Assembly (NCBI RefSeq): GCF_047663525.1
Contig: NC_092588.1
Span: 140,856,501-140,920,500 of the forward strand
DNA: 64,000 nt
Origin: Anas platyrhynchos
Taxonomy: Eukaryota > Chordata > Aves > Anseriformes > Anatidae
Reading direction: 5' to 3'
Shown here in pieces: positions 50,101 through 62,300 of this stretch. The translations under genes were made by a program, and so were the position numbers. Numbering within the stretch: position 1 is the first letter of the stretch; each line of letters starts with the position of its first letter. The notes beneath the pieces are model-generated. The model was not told the origin of the DNA and did no database searches. It saw only the letters and a program-made list of their open reading frames with translations.

Positions 50101-51137
50101 TTTGTAATCAGCCAGGCAACAGCTCGTATTGCAGAAGATAATAATCTCATATACCACAGGAAAGCTGTCAGGGTAGTCTTGGCTGAGGGTGAAGGTGTGG
50201 TTTCCCCTTGAGAACTAACCAGGGAGTTACTCAGGGGTACTGAGTGCACATTTTGCTTTTACAGAGTGTTAAAATGAATCTAAATTTGGCATAACTTGGT
50301 CTATGTTGTGTGCATAGCTAGTGCTAGTGGGTCGTGTTATTCTTTACTTTTTTGCCCATAGCTTAACTGGAAGGCTCTCGGCTGAAGTTTTGCAAGCCAT
50401 ATGAAATTAGGTCCACATGGGGTTATTACATCCATATGCTTCAGAAGCTGCTATTAGATGCAGCTGAGAAGGTCTTCCAGGTTCACTTGCACATGTGCTA
50501 ATACAAAAAAAAAGCAGAAGCCAGAAGTTGGACTTGGTGTAAATAATATAACTTTTAAAAAATCAGTGAAAATTGTGCTGTGCAAAACTGTTTCTTAATA
50601 ACTGCAGACCTGATTTTTGTCTTCCGTAAAATATGGGTGGAGAATTTGAATTGAATTTGAACCCCATTTTTAAGGTAGAACTTATTTGTACGTTCTGCAG
50701 CTGTGTAGAATGTTTGCCACCACATATAGATGAACATGGAGAAACAGGTCCCCTAGCAGGACCTTCATGTTCACGTACAATTTGTAGATGTACACAAAAC
50801 TAACATATGACAGTGCATGCCATATGTTTGTGCCACATTACAGCTTGAGCCCGTGATGTCTTGCATCTCTCTTTTTAGTTTAGTTGATAGACATATTTTA
50901 CAAAATGCATTCAAGTGTTAGAAAGTTTGTTGTTTTGGACAAAAGAAACCTTACTGTTTAAAACGGATATCTTCGTGCATAGAAATTATGATGTCAAAGA
51001 ATTCCTCAAATTGATTAGATGCATTAAATGAATGCGAACATCTGTCCTAAAAGCTTTCCTAAATCACTGGTAAGCTGATTCTTAAGACATAGAAGGAAGT
51101 TTGTTTTTCTGCTTTTATTTTTTGTTTTTATTTTCAG
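47111..51137 (+). other. ARMC3 intron before the start-codon exon
   Basis: If the leader exon is real, this is the intron joining it to the coding sequence. It ends in TTTTATTTTCAG at 51137. No further exon or clear repeat family is recognised inside it. Confidence 0.5.
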
Positions 51138-51186
51138 AATGGGTAAAAAAGTGAAGAAGGAAGTAGAGCCTCCACCCAAGGATGTG
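51138..51186 (+). CDS. ARMC3: ARMC3 first coding exon (start codon exon)
   Basis: The acceptor is TTTTATTTTCAG (AG at 51136-51137) and one untranslated A precedes the ATG at 51139. The 16 codons give a lysine- and proline-rich leader, MGKKVKKEVEPPPKDV. The donor is a perfect GTAAGT at 51187. The start has A at -3 and G at +4, a strong initiation context. The intron that follows is phase 0. Confidence 0.95.
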
Positions 51187-53360
51187 GTAAGTTTATAAAC
51201 TGCTACGTGCTATAAAATAAACATTACACAATTATAGACCCAGCTCTACCATCCTTACATAGTTCCTTACTATGGAACTTACACGCATTATTCTAAAAAT
51301 GTCTTTTAAAGATGATTCTGTTTCTGCTTTTTTTGGACAGCATACAAACCAGAGTGACTGGGCATGTGTAGTTCTTTGTGAAGATTGTTGTCTTTGGCAG
51401 GCTTTGCAAGTAGTAATGTATGAAACAATCCAGGCTTCTTTTTATTTGAAGAGCTGTATTAGCTTTCCATTTGTAAAAATCAAAGGACAAAACAGCAGAG
51501 ACCTGAAATCTGCCCCTCTTTTGAACTGTGGAGACATTGCCTAGGATGAAAGAGTTAAAAGCCTAGATGAATCTGTGGAGTTTTTTACTGAATACAAAAG
51601 TTTTACAGATATTTTGAATGACAGTACTATGTGTTCTAGATCTTTTGCAAAGATACACAGTCTCTAGCAGCAGTTTTTCTGGTATCATTGGAAGTGCAAC
51701 AGTGAGAAGTACTAGAGCTGACGCCAAGTATGGAATAATTAGTTCTTTTGAGCCAAGAGTATTCAACTCATAAACTACACTTATTTATTTATTTAAAAGT
51801 CTGACACTAGTTTATGCACACTTTTTGTGATTTTATGTTAAAAAAAAAAAGGTTCAAAATACAGGTTTAAAGTCTTATTGGTTTATTCAGAAAGAAGTAG
51901 AAGAAATGAGACTGAAACGCTAAACAAAATATAACACAAATTCTGCAACAGATATTGAGTAAGTTAATGAAGAATTGGGACCTCATCTAGTCCCTGAAAG
52001 AGCATAAAATTAAATGCAAAATTTACTATGTTTTTTTTTTTTTTAAAGGTTTTTTGTCCATTACGAGCAACACTACTGCAAGATCTTTTTCAAAGGTCAT
52101 AGAAAAATTGATCAGCAAAATTTACATCATGATTTCAGTGTTAGATAAACATAAATAATTTTAAGGAAGACAATGACAGAAGTCATTATGGTTGAACTCA
52201 AATACCCAACGCCATGATGTCACTGAGGGTGAGCAGTTGTCAGTTCTTGCACAACTGTTCTGTGGAAAGGTGAATATTACAAATATAATTGAAAAGCTAC
52301 AGTCAATAATAAAGCCTTATAAAGGAAGACTTGAGATAAACCTTTAACATGAGAGAGTTAACTGATATAAAGACATTTCTGTATGGAATAACCCAAAAAC
52401 CAAGGAGGAGACACTAAGAAGATACATGTGAATCCAACTAAAACAGTCCTGAAGAATTAAAATTTTATAATCTAAGAAAAAAAATGGAAAGGCATAATAA
52501 TAGATTATGGCATACAGATAAGCTAACCCCCTCCAAAGTAATGAGACTATTTTAGTAAATGTCTAGAAAATCAATATAAACAGCATCACAGTTTCTGGAT
52601 TCAGAAGCCACCATTTGTTTCTGGAGAAAAGTACAGTATAGCCTTCTACCTACTACAATAAACTGTGAATAATGTTAGACAAGATAATCAACATTTGAAA
52701 AAAAATAAACTGATGAAAGAGGTTAATAAAATAATTAAAACGGAAAACATTGGAAAGAGTGAACTCCAGATGGCATCTGTGGGTTTTGGCTTAGACACTT
52801 ACCCTTATTGTACTTCAGGCTAGCATATCTCTTCTAGCAGCCCTATCAGGAGAAAATAACGGAATGTTGCATAGCAAAACAGTATTAAATATGAAAATAG
52901 ATCCTTGATTAGTACTTACTATCAACCAAGAAAATCTTCTAGCTGTGAGAATATTGTTAACACTGATCATGTAAAATCAATTTTCAAACCTTTACATTTC
53001 ACCTGGATATTTCAGATGGCAGGAAATGAGATGCAGACAAAATACCTGATATATTAGCTTTTATCTTCTGATTGATAAGCTGCTTATGAAAATGTCAAGT
53101 CCAAGAAAAGAAGCCTTGAGATAATGTGGACAGATTCATATAAGAGGGCTTTTGTGCATGTGGGATTCTCTGAGAATATATGATAGTGCAGATGACCGCT
53201 GTTTTTTTATAGTTTTCTAGGAACAGGTGGAAAACACATATCCTAGACCAACCACTGCTTATATTCTTCAGAGAGTATTCATGAGGACCCTCTTTTCACA
53301 AATTTCCATTATTTATTTATTTTTTAACTATTATATGTTCTGAGGGCTGGTCTTCTCCAG

Positions 53361-53392
<32 letters not shown>

Positions 53393-56300
53393 TTCATTTG
53401 AGTCTCTTTCTCTATATGGATCACCTTAAGACTATATGTCAGGCAGAGAAAATATGCTAGCTTTGACATAGGTCAATAGGAACTTTTCATATGACACCTT
53501 CCGTAAGTTTGGTCTGGACAGTATTACTATTTGATTCTCAGTTAGGGCACAGGCATTAGAAGCTTAAGGTTACCACTGGAGAAAGTACTGAGTCATTTTC
53601 CATGAAAGAAAGCAGTAAGTCCCTGCGTATTTTTGAAGATGGCTTCACTCACAACAGTCATGTTACAAGTCAAAAGTTTGGAGGAACAGAAGTGGCACTG
53701 TCAACTCCTGAAATTCAGACTCCACAGAAACACCTTCTTTTGAGCAATCAATAAGAAACCTAAATATTAATTTGACTTTAGTAAGGCTTTCAACACTGTC
53801 TTTCATGATGTCCTGATAGACAAACTGATAAAGTATGGATAAGATAAATAGCGAGGTGAATTGAAAACAAGCCGAGCTGCTGAACTCAAAGGGTTGTGAT
53901 CAGCAGCATGAAGCCCAGCTGGAGGCCAGTGACTACTATTGTGCCCAGGGGTTAACCTCTTCATTAGTGACCTGACTGATGAGACAGAGTGCATCCTCAG
54001 CAAGTTCACAGACGATACGAAATTGCAAGGAGTGGCTGAGACACCAAATGGTTGTGCTGCCATTCAGAGGGCTTTTGACAGACTAGGGAAATGGAGAGAA
54101 TATGAATTTCAGTAAGTTCATTAAAAAAAGTGCAAAGTCGTGCACCTGGGTGAGTAATAGCCAATACAGACTGGGTGATGACCAGCCAGAAAGCAGCTTT
54201 GCAAGAAATGACCTGGTGGTCTGAGTGTACAGTAAGTTCAATATTCACTAGCAATGTCCACTTGTGGCAAAGGCTAACAACATCCTGGGGCACGTTAAAC
54301 AGTGTTGCCACAGCAGTTTGAGGGAGATGACTAAAGTCTTTCACTCAGCTTTGGTGAGACCAAATCTGGAGTGTCAAGTCCAATTCTAGATTCTCCGGAA
54401 GAATAGAGACATGGGCTTAGTGGAATGAGCCTGGCAAAGGGCCATAAAGATGCCCAAAGGCTTGGAACATTTGTCATGTGAGGAGAGGCTGAGAGCTGAA
54501 GAGTCCGTTCACTCTTGAGAGAAAGCTTGGAGGGGATCTTGTCAATGTGTACAAATACCTGGTGGGAGAGAGTAAAGAAGTCAGAGCCAGACTTCTCACT
54601 GGTGCCCAGTGAACATATGAGAGGCAAGAGGTACAAATGGAAAATCTGCTACTGACAAATGATGGAACACAGGTTGCCCAGCGAAGTTGTGAATGGAGTC
54701 TTCATCCTCGGAGATATTCAGAATCAGACTGTGCCTAGTCTGGAGCTCTAGGTGACCCTGCTTTGAGCTAGATGATCTCCAGAGGTGATCATTGTCAACT
54801 ATTCAATGATTCAATGGAGTATGTCGGTTTTGTATTGTTAGTATTGGAGATTATACTTGGACAGAAGTGAAATAGATAGCAGTATATGTTAACTCAGTTT
54901 TTTTCTAGGCAAAAGATAAGGGATTGAGGATTATGAAAGATATTGGTAATTCTTCTAAAGAGTCTGTGAAAGCTGTAAGGATAAAGAAGACCTTTAGTCA
55001 TTTTGTTCAAAAAGGGCTTTTAAAGGATCTTTAAAAAAAAATAAAAATAGAATGATTAAACAATAGAATAATAGGAGATAGATACATTCTTCAAAAGGTG
55101 GGATTTGCATCTAAATGGGAAAGCAAAACAGAAAAAACTTACACTCACAAATGAAAAGCAAAAGCACAATGACACGATGCACCAAAATATTTTGGGAGAG
55201 ATCCAGCAAGGATACAAAAACTAGCAGTAAAGCTGTTCCAAAATCACTAGAAGCAAGAAACTTCTTAGAGGGGGACTACTGGGTGATTAAAGCCATAAAG
55301 AAAAAGTAATTATTTGTCCAAAAAAAAAACACCTATGCAGCAAATCACCTGAAATTAATGTGAATGAATTATTTTAACTGTAAAATGACTAGAATATGAA
55401 ATAGAGGTACTCTTTCTTATGGTATTTAATGTGTACCCTTTGTACTAGAGGAATGGAGAACAGAAAAAAACATTTTCAAAAAGAAATACATTAGTAATTA
55501 CAGAGCAGAAAGTTTGTCTACTACACGGGGTTAGTTAGTAGGAAAGATTGCCTCCCCTTCTCCCCCCCAAAAAAAAAAGTTGCATGGATAAATATGATAG
55601 TAATGGGAACCCATATTGCTTTTGTAAAGGAAAGCTTTGTCTCAGAAATCCATTTGAGTTCTGTAGAGGGAGAAGTCAGTGAGCAAGGGAATCGTGGTGG
55701 TCTGGTTGATACAGTTATTTAGATTTTTTATTCACATAAACACTGACAGATAAAAAGAAAATCCTTCCCTGGCTACAACATCTGGTTAACAAAATAGAAA
55801 GCAAAGGTTAGAAAACAAATCACCATTCTGGTTTCTTAATGAAAGAAGTTGCCAGTGGACTGTCATCGCGTTTTGTTCTGCAGTCTGTGCCATCCAGCCT
55901 CTCAGAATGCACATGGATTCTTTCATGAAAACGGCAGCCAGTACTAAGTAGGTAAAAAAATGAATAAATACAATATTTCAAATTACAAAAAAATAAAAGG
56001 CAAAACACTATATGACTAACAAATGTGTGATACCTGTGTATGTTGAATGCCATTAACAGTTCTGATTTTTCCATATCAAGAAGGGTACAGATGAACTCGA
56101 AAAATACTAAAAAAGACAACAAGAATAATCAGAGTGACTTCTATATCAGGAAAGATCAAAGAGAGAGTAGGTTTCTTCATTCCCAAAAGGAAATGACTCT
56201 AAAGATGAATATCATAGATGCTTACAAAAATGTGAACATACAGAGAGGGATGTTATTTATTTCATTGTTCCTCCACAGTGAATGAATTGTGGAGGACAAA

Positions 56301-59300
56301 TAAAATTGTCAGGTGATATTTTTAAAACAAAGAAAAGGCACGACTATTTGTCTAAGACTTAAACTCTGATACTTGTGTCTCAGAGTATTAAGGGTGGCCT
56401 GAATATAAATGGCTTCAAAACTATTTGCCAGATAAACTGGTGGAAAATTTTTCTTTGACTTTTTGGACACAGATAGATAAAACCACTAGCTCTCTACATT
56501 GCTGAGTGCTGGAATCTGAGGGAGAATGCAAGTAAAGTTTAATAGTCTGGTTGCCCATGTGTTATAAGCCTGTCTCAGAGACAGGATGCTGGGCTAGATG
56601 GACCTTTGGTCTGACTGTAAATGTATATATTGCCTTCAATTTAGCATTTTAACTGAGTGAAGTTGATGGAAGGCAAAAAAAATACTCTGCAGTTTCTAAT
56701 GGCTTCAAAGTGGAATGCACACAAATACTATGATCAGAGCTACAGTTTTTGAATTACAGCATTTTTGTTCTCCCTTTTCATTTGCTTTTTTCTCAGCACA
56801 AATCAAGTGCTGGGAATGTTGTTGCTTATAATCCAGATGCCCATGTTTATTTAATTCAATGCCATTTGTCAGTTCAGGCATATTGTTCTAGCATTTAGGC
56901 TGTCCTGTATGTGCCATTCAAGGAAGAGTCTGCAATGATGTATGAAGATTTAGGAGCAAGTTGTGATAGCAAAAAAGGGAACTCTAGCTATGCTGCCATT
57001 ATGATAAGGAAAGGTCACATCTATTTCTATGGTGTTTTTGACTGCGAATGTTACTTCCAGCAAATCACTGGCCCACTCAGACTGCTGACTTCTTAAATGC
57101 ATGTAAATATTGGTGATTGTTCTTATTGTGTTTTCAGCCAAAAGTGATTCTGAGTCTCTGTTGCATATTTCACAGAGTAGTAGCAAATCAAGTATGTATA
57201 CAAATGGGTAGAGATTAGACCAATTTCACTCAGCTCATAAGTTAACTTGTGATTTAAGTCTAGGAATTATCAGTGAATTGTAGTTTATACAATTACCTGT
57301 GAACATGAGAGGCAAAGAAAATGGAGCAACATAACAGCAATTTTGTTATTAGATCAATGTAAATAAATAACAGAGATTTAAAACTCTTATTTCATATTTC
57401 ATTTCTTATTAACCTTTATGTGAGATCAATCTTTGTGTTTGATTTATGTTTCTCTGAAGCACTAACGTCCTTTACTAAAAATTACTGTTTCATCCCATTG
57501 CCACGTATTTGGCCAGATTCGGCCCTACAGATGCCAATGAAGTTTCTAGAGGGTTGGGCTTGATTCTGCCTCTCTATATATCACCTTTCATTCAAAGCCT
57601 AATGTAATTAAAATGTCTGTAGTTGCTTGGGACAGCTATCAGGAGTCCATTTTGAATTGCTGTGGAGAAAATGTAGATTGTGATTTATTCTTTTATTATT
57701 TATATTTTTACTTCATAGCGGAATGTTTTATTGATGGAGCCCTACAGCCAGTAGGGATGAAGAACACCTTCAGGGATGTGTGGAAGGAGGGCATACAAGG
57801 TGTGGAAAGGGTTCTGATCTACTGCAAGGTCTTTTGTGGATGTCCAGGTCATTGCTTCAACCCATGAGGTGCTATACCAGAGGTGTACCCCTGAGGAGCA
57901 GCTGCAGGGAAATGGAAAATTGTAGTTGTGAAAAACCTTTCAGTAGAATAAAAAAGTGCCCTAACAAGCTTATATTCCACACCTACATAAGGATTATTGA
58001 CAATATATCTTTGTTGGTCATAGAGGAGTAATCAGCCAAGCTGAACAAATACAACTTCAGCATCAAAAGGTTATCATCTGTTAGGTCTCTTTTTGTATCA
58101 GAAGGAAGTTCTGTTCCACAGATTTAACTATATCCATGTCAGCTGCAATTTACAGGTGGAGTGTACCCATACTGCTAAAGCAGTAAGAATTTAGACATCG
58201 TCCTAATGCTCTCTAGTAATGAAAAATCAAAATGCAAAATTTAATCTAGATGTGTGTATGCAATTTTCCCCCCTTTGTATGGGAGAGCTACCTGCTCACA
58301 AAGGGAGATGCATGCTGGCTGTAGCCCATAAGGAACAGTCATAAATGGCTTCCTTTTCTCCCTGCCAAAGTCTTTTTTTTTTCTCTTTTCTCCGTCTTGC
58401 TGTGTGCTGTATACTAAAAGTCCTCAATTTGCAAAAGATTTGGAAGGTAGCGTGTGTACATCTGGGTTTGGTTAATGACTCTGCCACATCTGTTTAGTAT
58501 TTATGTAATACTAATGGTAATCATTTAAATTTACAGTATGTAAGAATCTGAACTTCTTACCTGAAGCATCATGACCTTTTTACAAGCTGAAGTATAAATA
58601 TATGTTTCAAATAACATCTCTTCTATCTGTCATTGTTTCAAAGGAGTGGGTTCAATAATAGGCTAGAATGGACTCAAACACCTTTTTTCCCAGAAAAAGT
58701 GTTTTGTCTCTGCTAACGTCCTAGTGCTTGCTTGAAGTATTGTGTTCTGTTCTCTCTCTGCAAGGAACACATATGTGCAGAAGTAGAGATGTGTGAGGGT
58801 GGATAAAGGGAGTTCCACGCGTCTCTTGGTTCTCCTGTATGTCTCTCATATGGCTAGAGTGAATCAATAAAGAGAGCTGTTGGAATAAGCTGAACTTTTT
58901 GCCTCCTTACAATGTAAAAAGAAGATTCCCAAAATGAATTCCTTTGTTTTAGGCCCATCATTAAGATGTAACTTGGACCATTGTGCCTCTGTTTGGTTTA
59001 AACCTTGTTGCCAAGTCATTACTGAGTACAATGATTTCTGGTGCAATAAGCTGATTATAAAAAAGGAGCTTTGTTCCACAGCTTGTCCCTTGCCTCCAAC
59101 TTGTCTCAACAAGCATGAAGTTGGACAGGTCTTCAGGTTTTCGGACCTACTTGAAGGTCGGGAGAGCAGTTAAACACATTAGCCAGGCAACCTCTGAACT
59201 GTTAGGGAAACCTGGATCTTGATCTTGCAGACTTAATTTGTGTGATGTGCCTTGTAGAAGAGGATGAAATTACTTAGATTTAAGAACCTACCAAAAATAA

Positions 59301-62300
59301 GGATTTAGAAGTCCATATCATATTTTGCCTAATTTTGGAACACGTCTGGGTGAGCTGAAAAAAAACACTTCATTTTTCATTTTCCTTCTAGCACACTCAT
59401 AACTTTGTTGAATATTTGCTCCAAAAAATTTCCTTGATTGACAAGTGACATATATATGTATACATGCCCTTGATATTCAGCAACGTGTGCCTCTGATGTA
59501 GCTATTAAAGTGTTTTAAAATGAAGTAAAACAAATTATAGACATTTTAAGATATACACAACATAAATATACATTGTAATAGTATATTGCTATCCTAAATG
59601 ATTGATGTGCTGTATTTTAAAGATAGGTACATTGATATTGAGAGATTCTGCATGACTCCAGTATCTAGTAGCTTCTGTATGCAAAACAGATATTCTATAT
59701 GTCAAAAGCATTGGGACAGATGAGAGTTTATGCATATATAAGTCCGTATTTTAAATCCAAATTAACTTAAAACTTTTTAATGGGTATTTTTCTTGGAAAT
59801 TCTTGAGTTGTGCTAAAGAACGAAAAGCTTTTTCAGAAGAGTTCATTTTCTCAAGAGATGTTATTTCCAAAGTCTATCAAGAGGGTGAAAGCAGACAGAT
59901 TTGTTGGAAATTTTCTTTCTGTATGAGGTCAGAAATGGAAGTGAATGCTGCATCGTTTCTAGCTGACTGAGCATGGATTATCATAGAAATACTTCAGCTA
60001 GTATACAGGATCATGGTAAACTAGTGTTTGAGAAGTGAACTGAGTTGCTGAAAGCAAAGGAAGGGTCATCTATGGTAGTGCCACGGAATGACCAAATCCT
60101 ATTCCTTATACAACATACAACTTCATAGTTTCTGTGCACAGCAACTCATAAAATATCCCATCCCATGGTTGATTCCGAAGCTATAGGATGCTCTTTTGTT
60201 AAATAGTCTATTGCCTTCAAAAGTTCCTGGATGTATAGTGAATGGTCAAGTTTTTTCCAAAATCGTCATAGTAGACGGAATCATCATTGTATGAAGGCAA
60301 TTATTCTTTCCTATTTTTCAACATCTCAAATTGTTATTAAAAATTGAATTTCTTCAAGTAAATAACAACTTGTTAATATTTCTAATTCAGTGTAAATCTC
60401 AAATTTATGTTTGTTTGTTTGGTTTGTTTGGTTTGTATTTTAAATGAAGTATGGAGTCTACTGCAGCACACAGTAAGGCTCAATATAAACAAGCTATTCT
60501 TCCTTTTTTTTTTCCCTAGTTTGATCCTCTATTGATTGAAAGCAAAACCGCAGCAACAGTCGTGCTAATGCTTAGTTCTCCTGAAGAAGAAGTTTTGGCC
60601 AAAGCATGTGATGCTATATATAAATTTGCGTCAAAAGGTTAGTCCTTTTGCAATAAGCTTTCCTTTGCCTTGTTTGTGTTTTGATAGTAGTTCAGAATTT
60701 TTTATTTTCCTAGCAATAAAGTCTTCATTTCATTTCAAAGATCTCTGTCAAAATTTTGTGTTGTGTGTTTTTTTTTTTTCCTGAAATATCTGTCACTCCT
60801 GTATTTGAAGTTATAAAAAAGTTCTTTGATTTACATGTAGATTTTTAGCATTTTATTGTAGAAAATTATATTATCTTTTCAATAGAGTTTGGTTTAGATA
60901 TAACCTGTACCTGTTTTGTTAGGAGCAACAGACCTGTTTCTGGGAAAATGATTCTCCTTCTTATGTTACAGTTTGAAACTTCTGTACTAAATTAAACAAC
61001 TAAATATTTGAAAATGGAGAAATAGTTATTTCAAGTCTGTATATCTCAGTGAGCTGTGTACTGTGAATGAAAATTACTTTTTAGCCTACTTCTGTTACTT
61101 TTGCATATATCCACATGACAGTACTGGGACAGATAATTTACTGAAGATCTCTCAGCCTCCTTTATCAAGCTTATTACTGTATGTATTGGGAATCTAACAA
61201 GCCTCCAAGATTCCACATGTTCCAAAGGTCCTTGCATTATACATAACTAAGCATCATGTTCCGGGTGCCCTGTAGACAGCTTTGAAGAAAGGCTCAAAGG
61301 GATGTAGCACATAGTTTGCTGAGTTTCCTACTCGTTTATCATTTCCAAAGTTGCCTTCTCATACCTTGCCAGCCACTCAAATTGGTATACATTGATAGAA
61401 TTCTTGGTATAGTTAATCTTCTTTATATATTAATTTCCATTTAATCTGTGTTCTTAAAAAATATGTTTTTATATGCTGATTATTGTGCTGATGGCAATTG
61501 TCAACACAGCTGAAGTTACGAGAGAAAATCTGAAGGCTCTGATGGTTAGGAATCCCTAGATTTTGGAAGATGTCTACGTTCAGCTTACAGTGGCAAACTT
61601 GGCTGAGGACATGCAAGCAAATTTTTAGTATGTAAAGAGAGAATTTGAAATGTTGCGAAGCAGCTATGAACTGCATACCATAAACTCTTGCTGCCTTCTT
61701 CCCTGCTGTCCACAGTAACATATGGTATGCTGCAAGAGGATGGAAATTTAATTTTTCTGTGTCTTCTAAATGAACAGTCATTTCAATTGTTCATGTAGAA
61801 ATTATTGTACTCTTTGTAGACTCTCTAGGCCATAATTTTGCACTGTGGCAAAAGAGAAGGGTTGTTTTCACATTGAAATTAATTTATTTCTTAAATGATG
61901 TTAGTAATTTAAGTTCCATCCCTCAATAAAAGTTAGTTCTTGTGTTTTAATTGTGTTTTGGCTTGAGAATGAGCACAGTTCTCCAGTTTCTTCTCACACT
62001 GCTGTCTTGTAGCCAGGAAGGATCGGCAGCTTCTCCCACAGTTCATTGTAAAATTAATTATAAAAATGATGTGGGAACCGAAAATAGGAGTAGGGTTTGT
62101 TGTTGTTTGTTTTGAGCAGGGAACAGAAGGCTGTAATCATACAAAACACGTCTGTTGGTAAAAATCTCAGGTTAGATTTAATGATCCAAATCCTGGTAGT
62201 TGCTTTAGGAAAGTAAATTTAGGATGCAAGAAAACAGGAAAATAAAATGAGGTTCATAGCAATATCAGTCACCTACACTTAACTAAGTAGGAAGCTATCC

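Larger units (their letters stand above)
51187..60519 (+). other. ARMC3 intron between coding exons 1 and 2 (9.3 kb)
   Basis: It starts GTAAGT and ends TTTTTCCCTAG. It contains two sense-strand CR1 copies (53766-54818 and about 55200-56640) and an A run followed by a TA repeat at 53361-53393. No further ARMC3 exon is needed: exons on both sides join in frame and match the known protein order. The portions 51187-53765 and 56641-60519 hold nothing recognised except a possible old repeat near 57505-57580. Confidence 0.85.

Noticed and set aside
51139-51156. N-myristoylation at Gly2 of ARMC3
   Set aside because: Glycine follows the start, but the lysine-rich residues after it and the lack of Ser/Thr at position 6 do not fit the usual signal.
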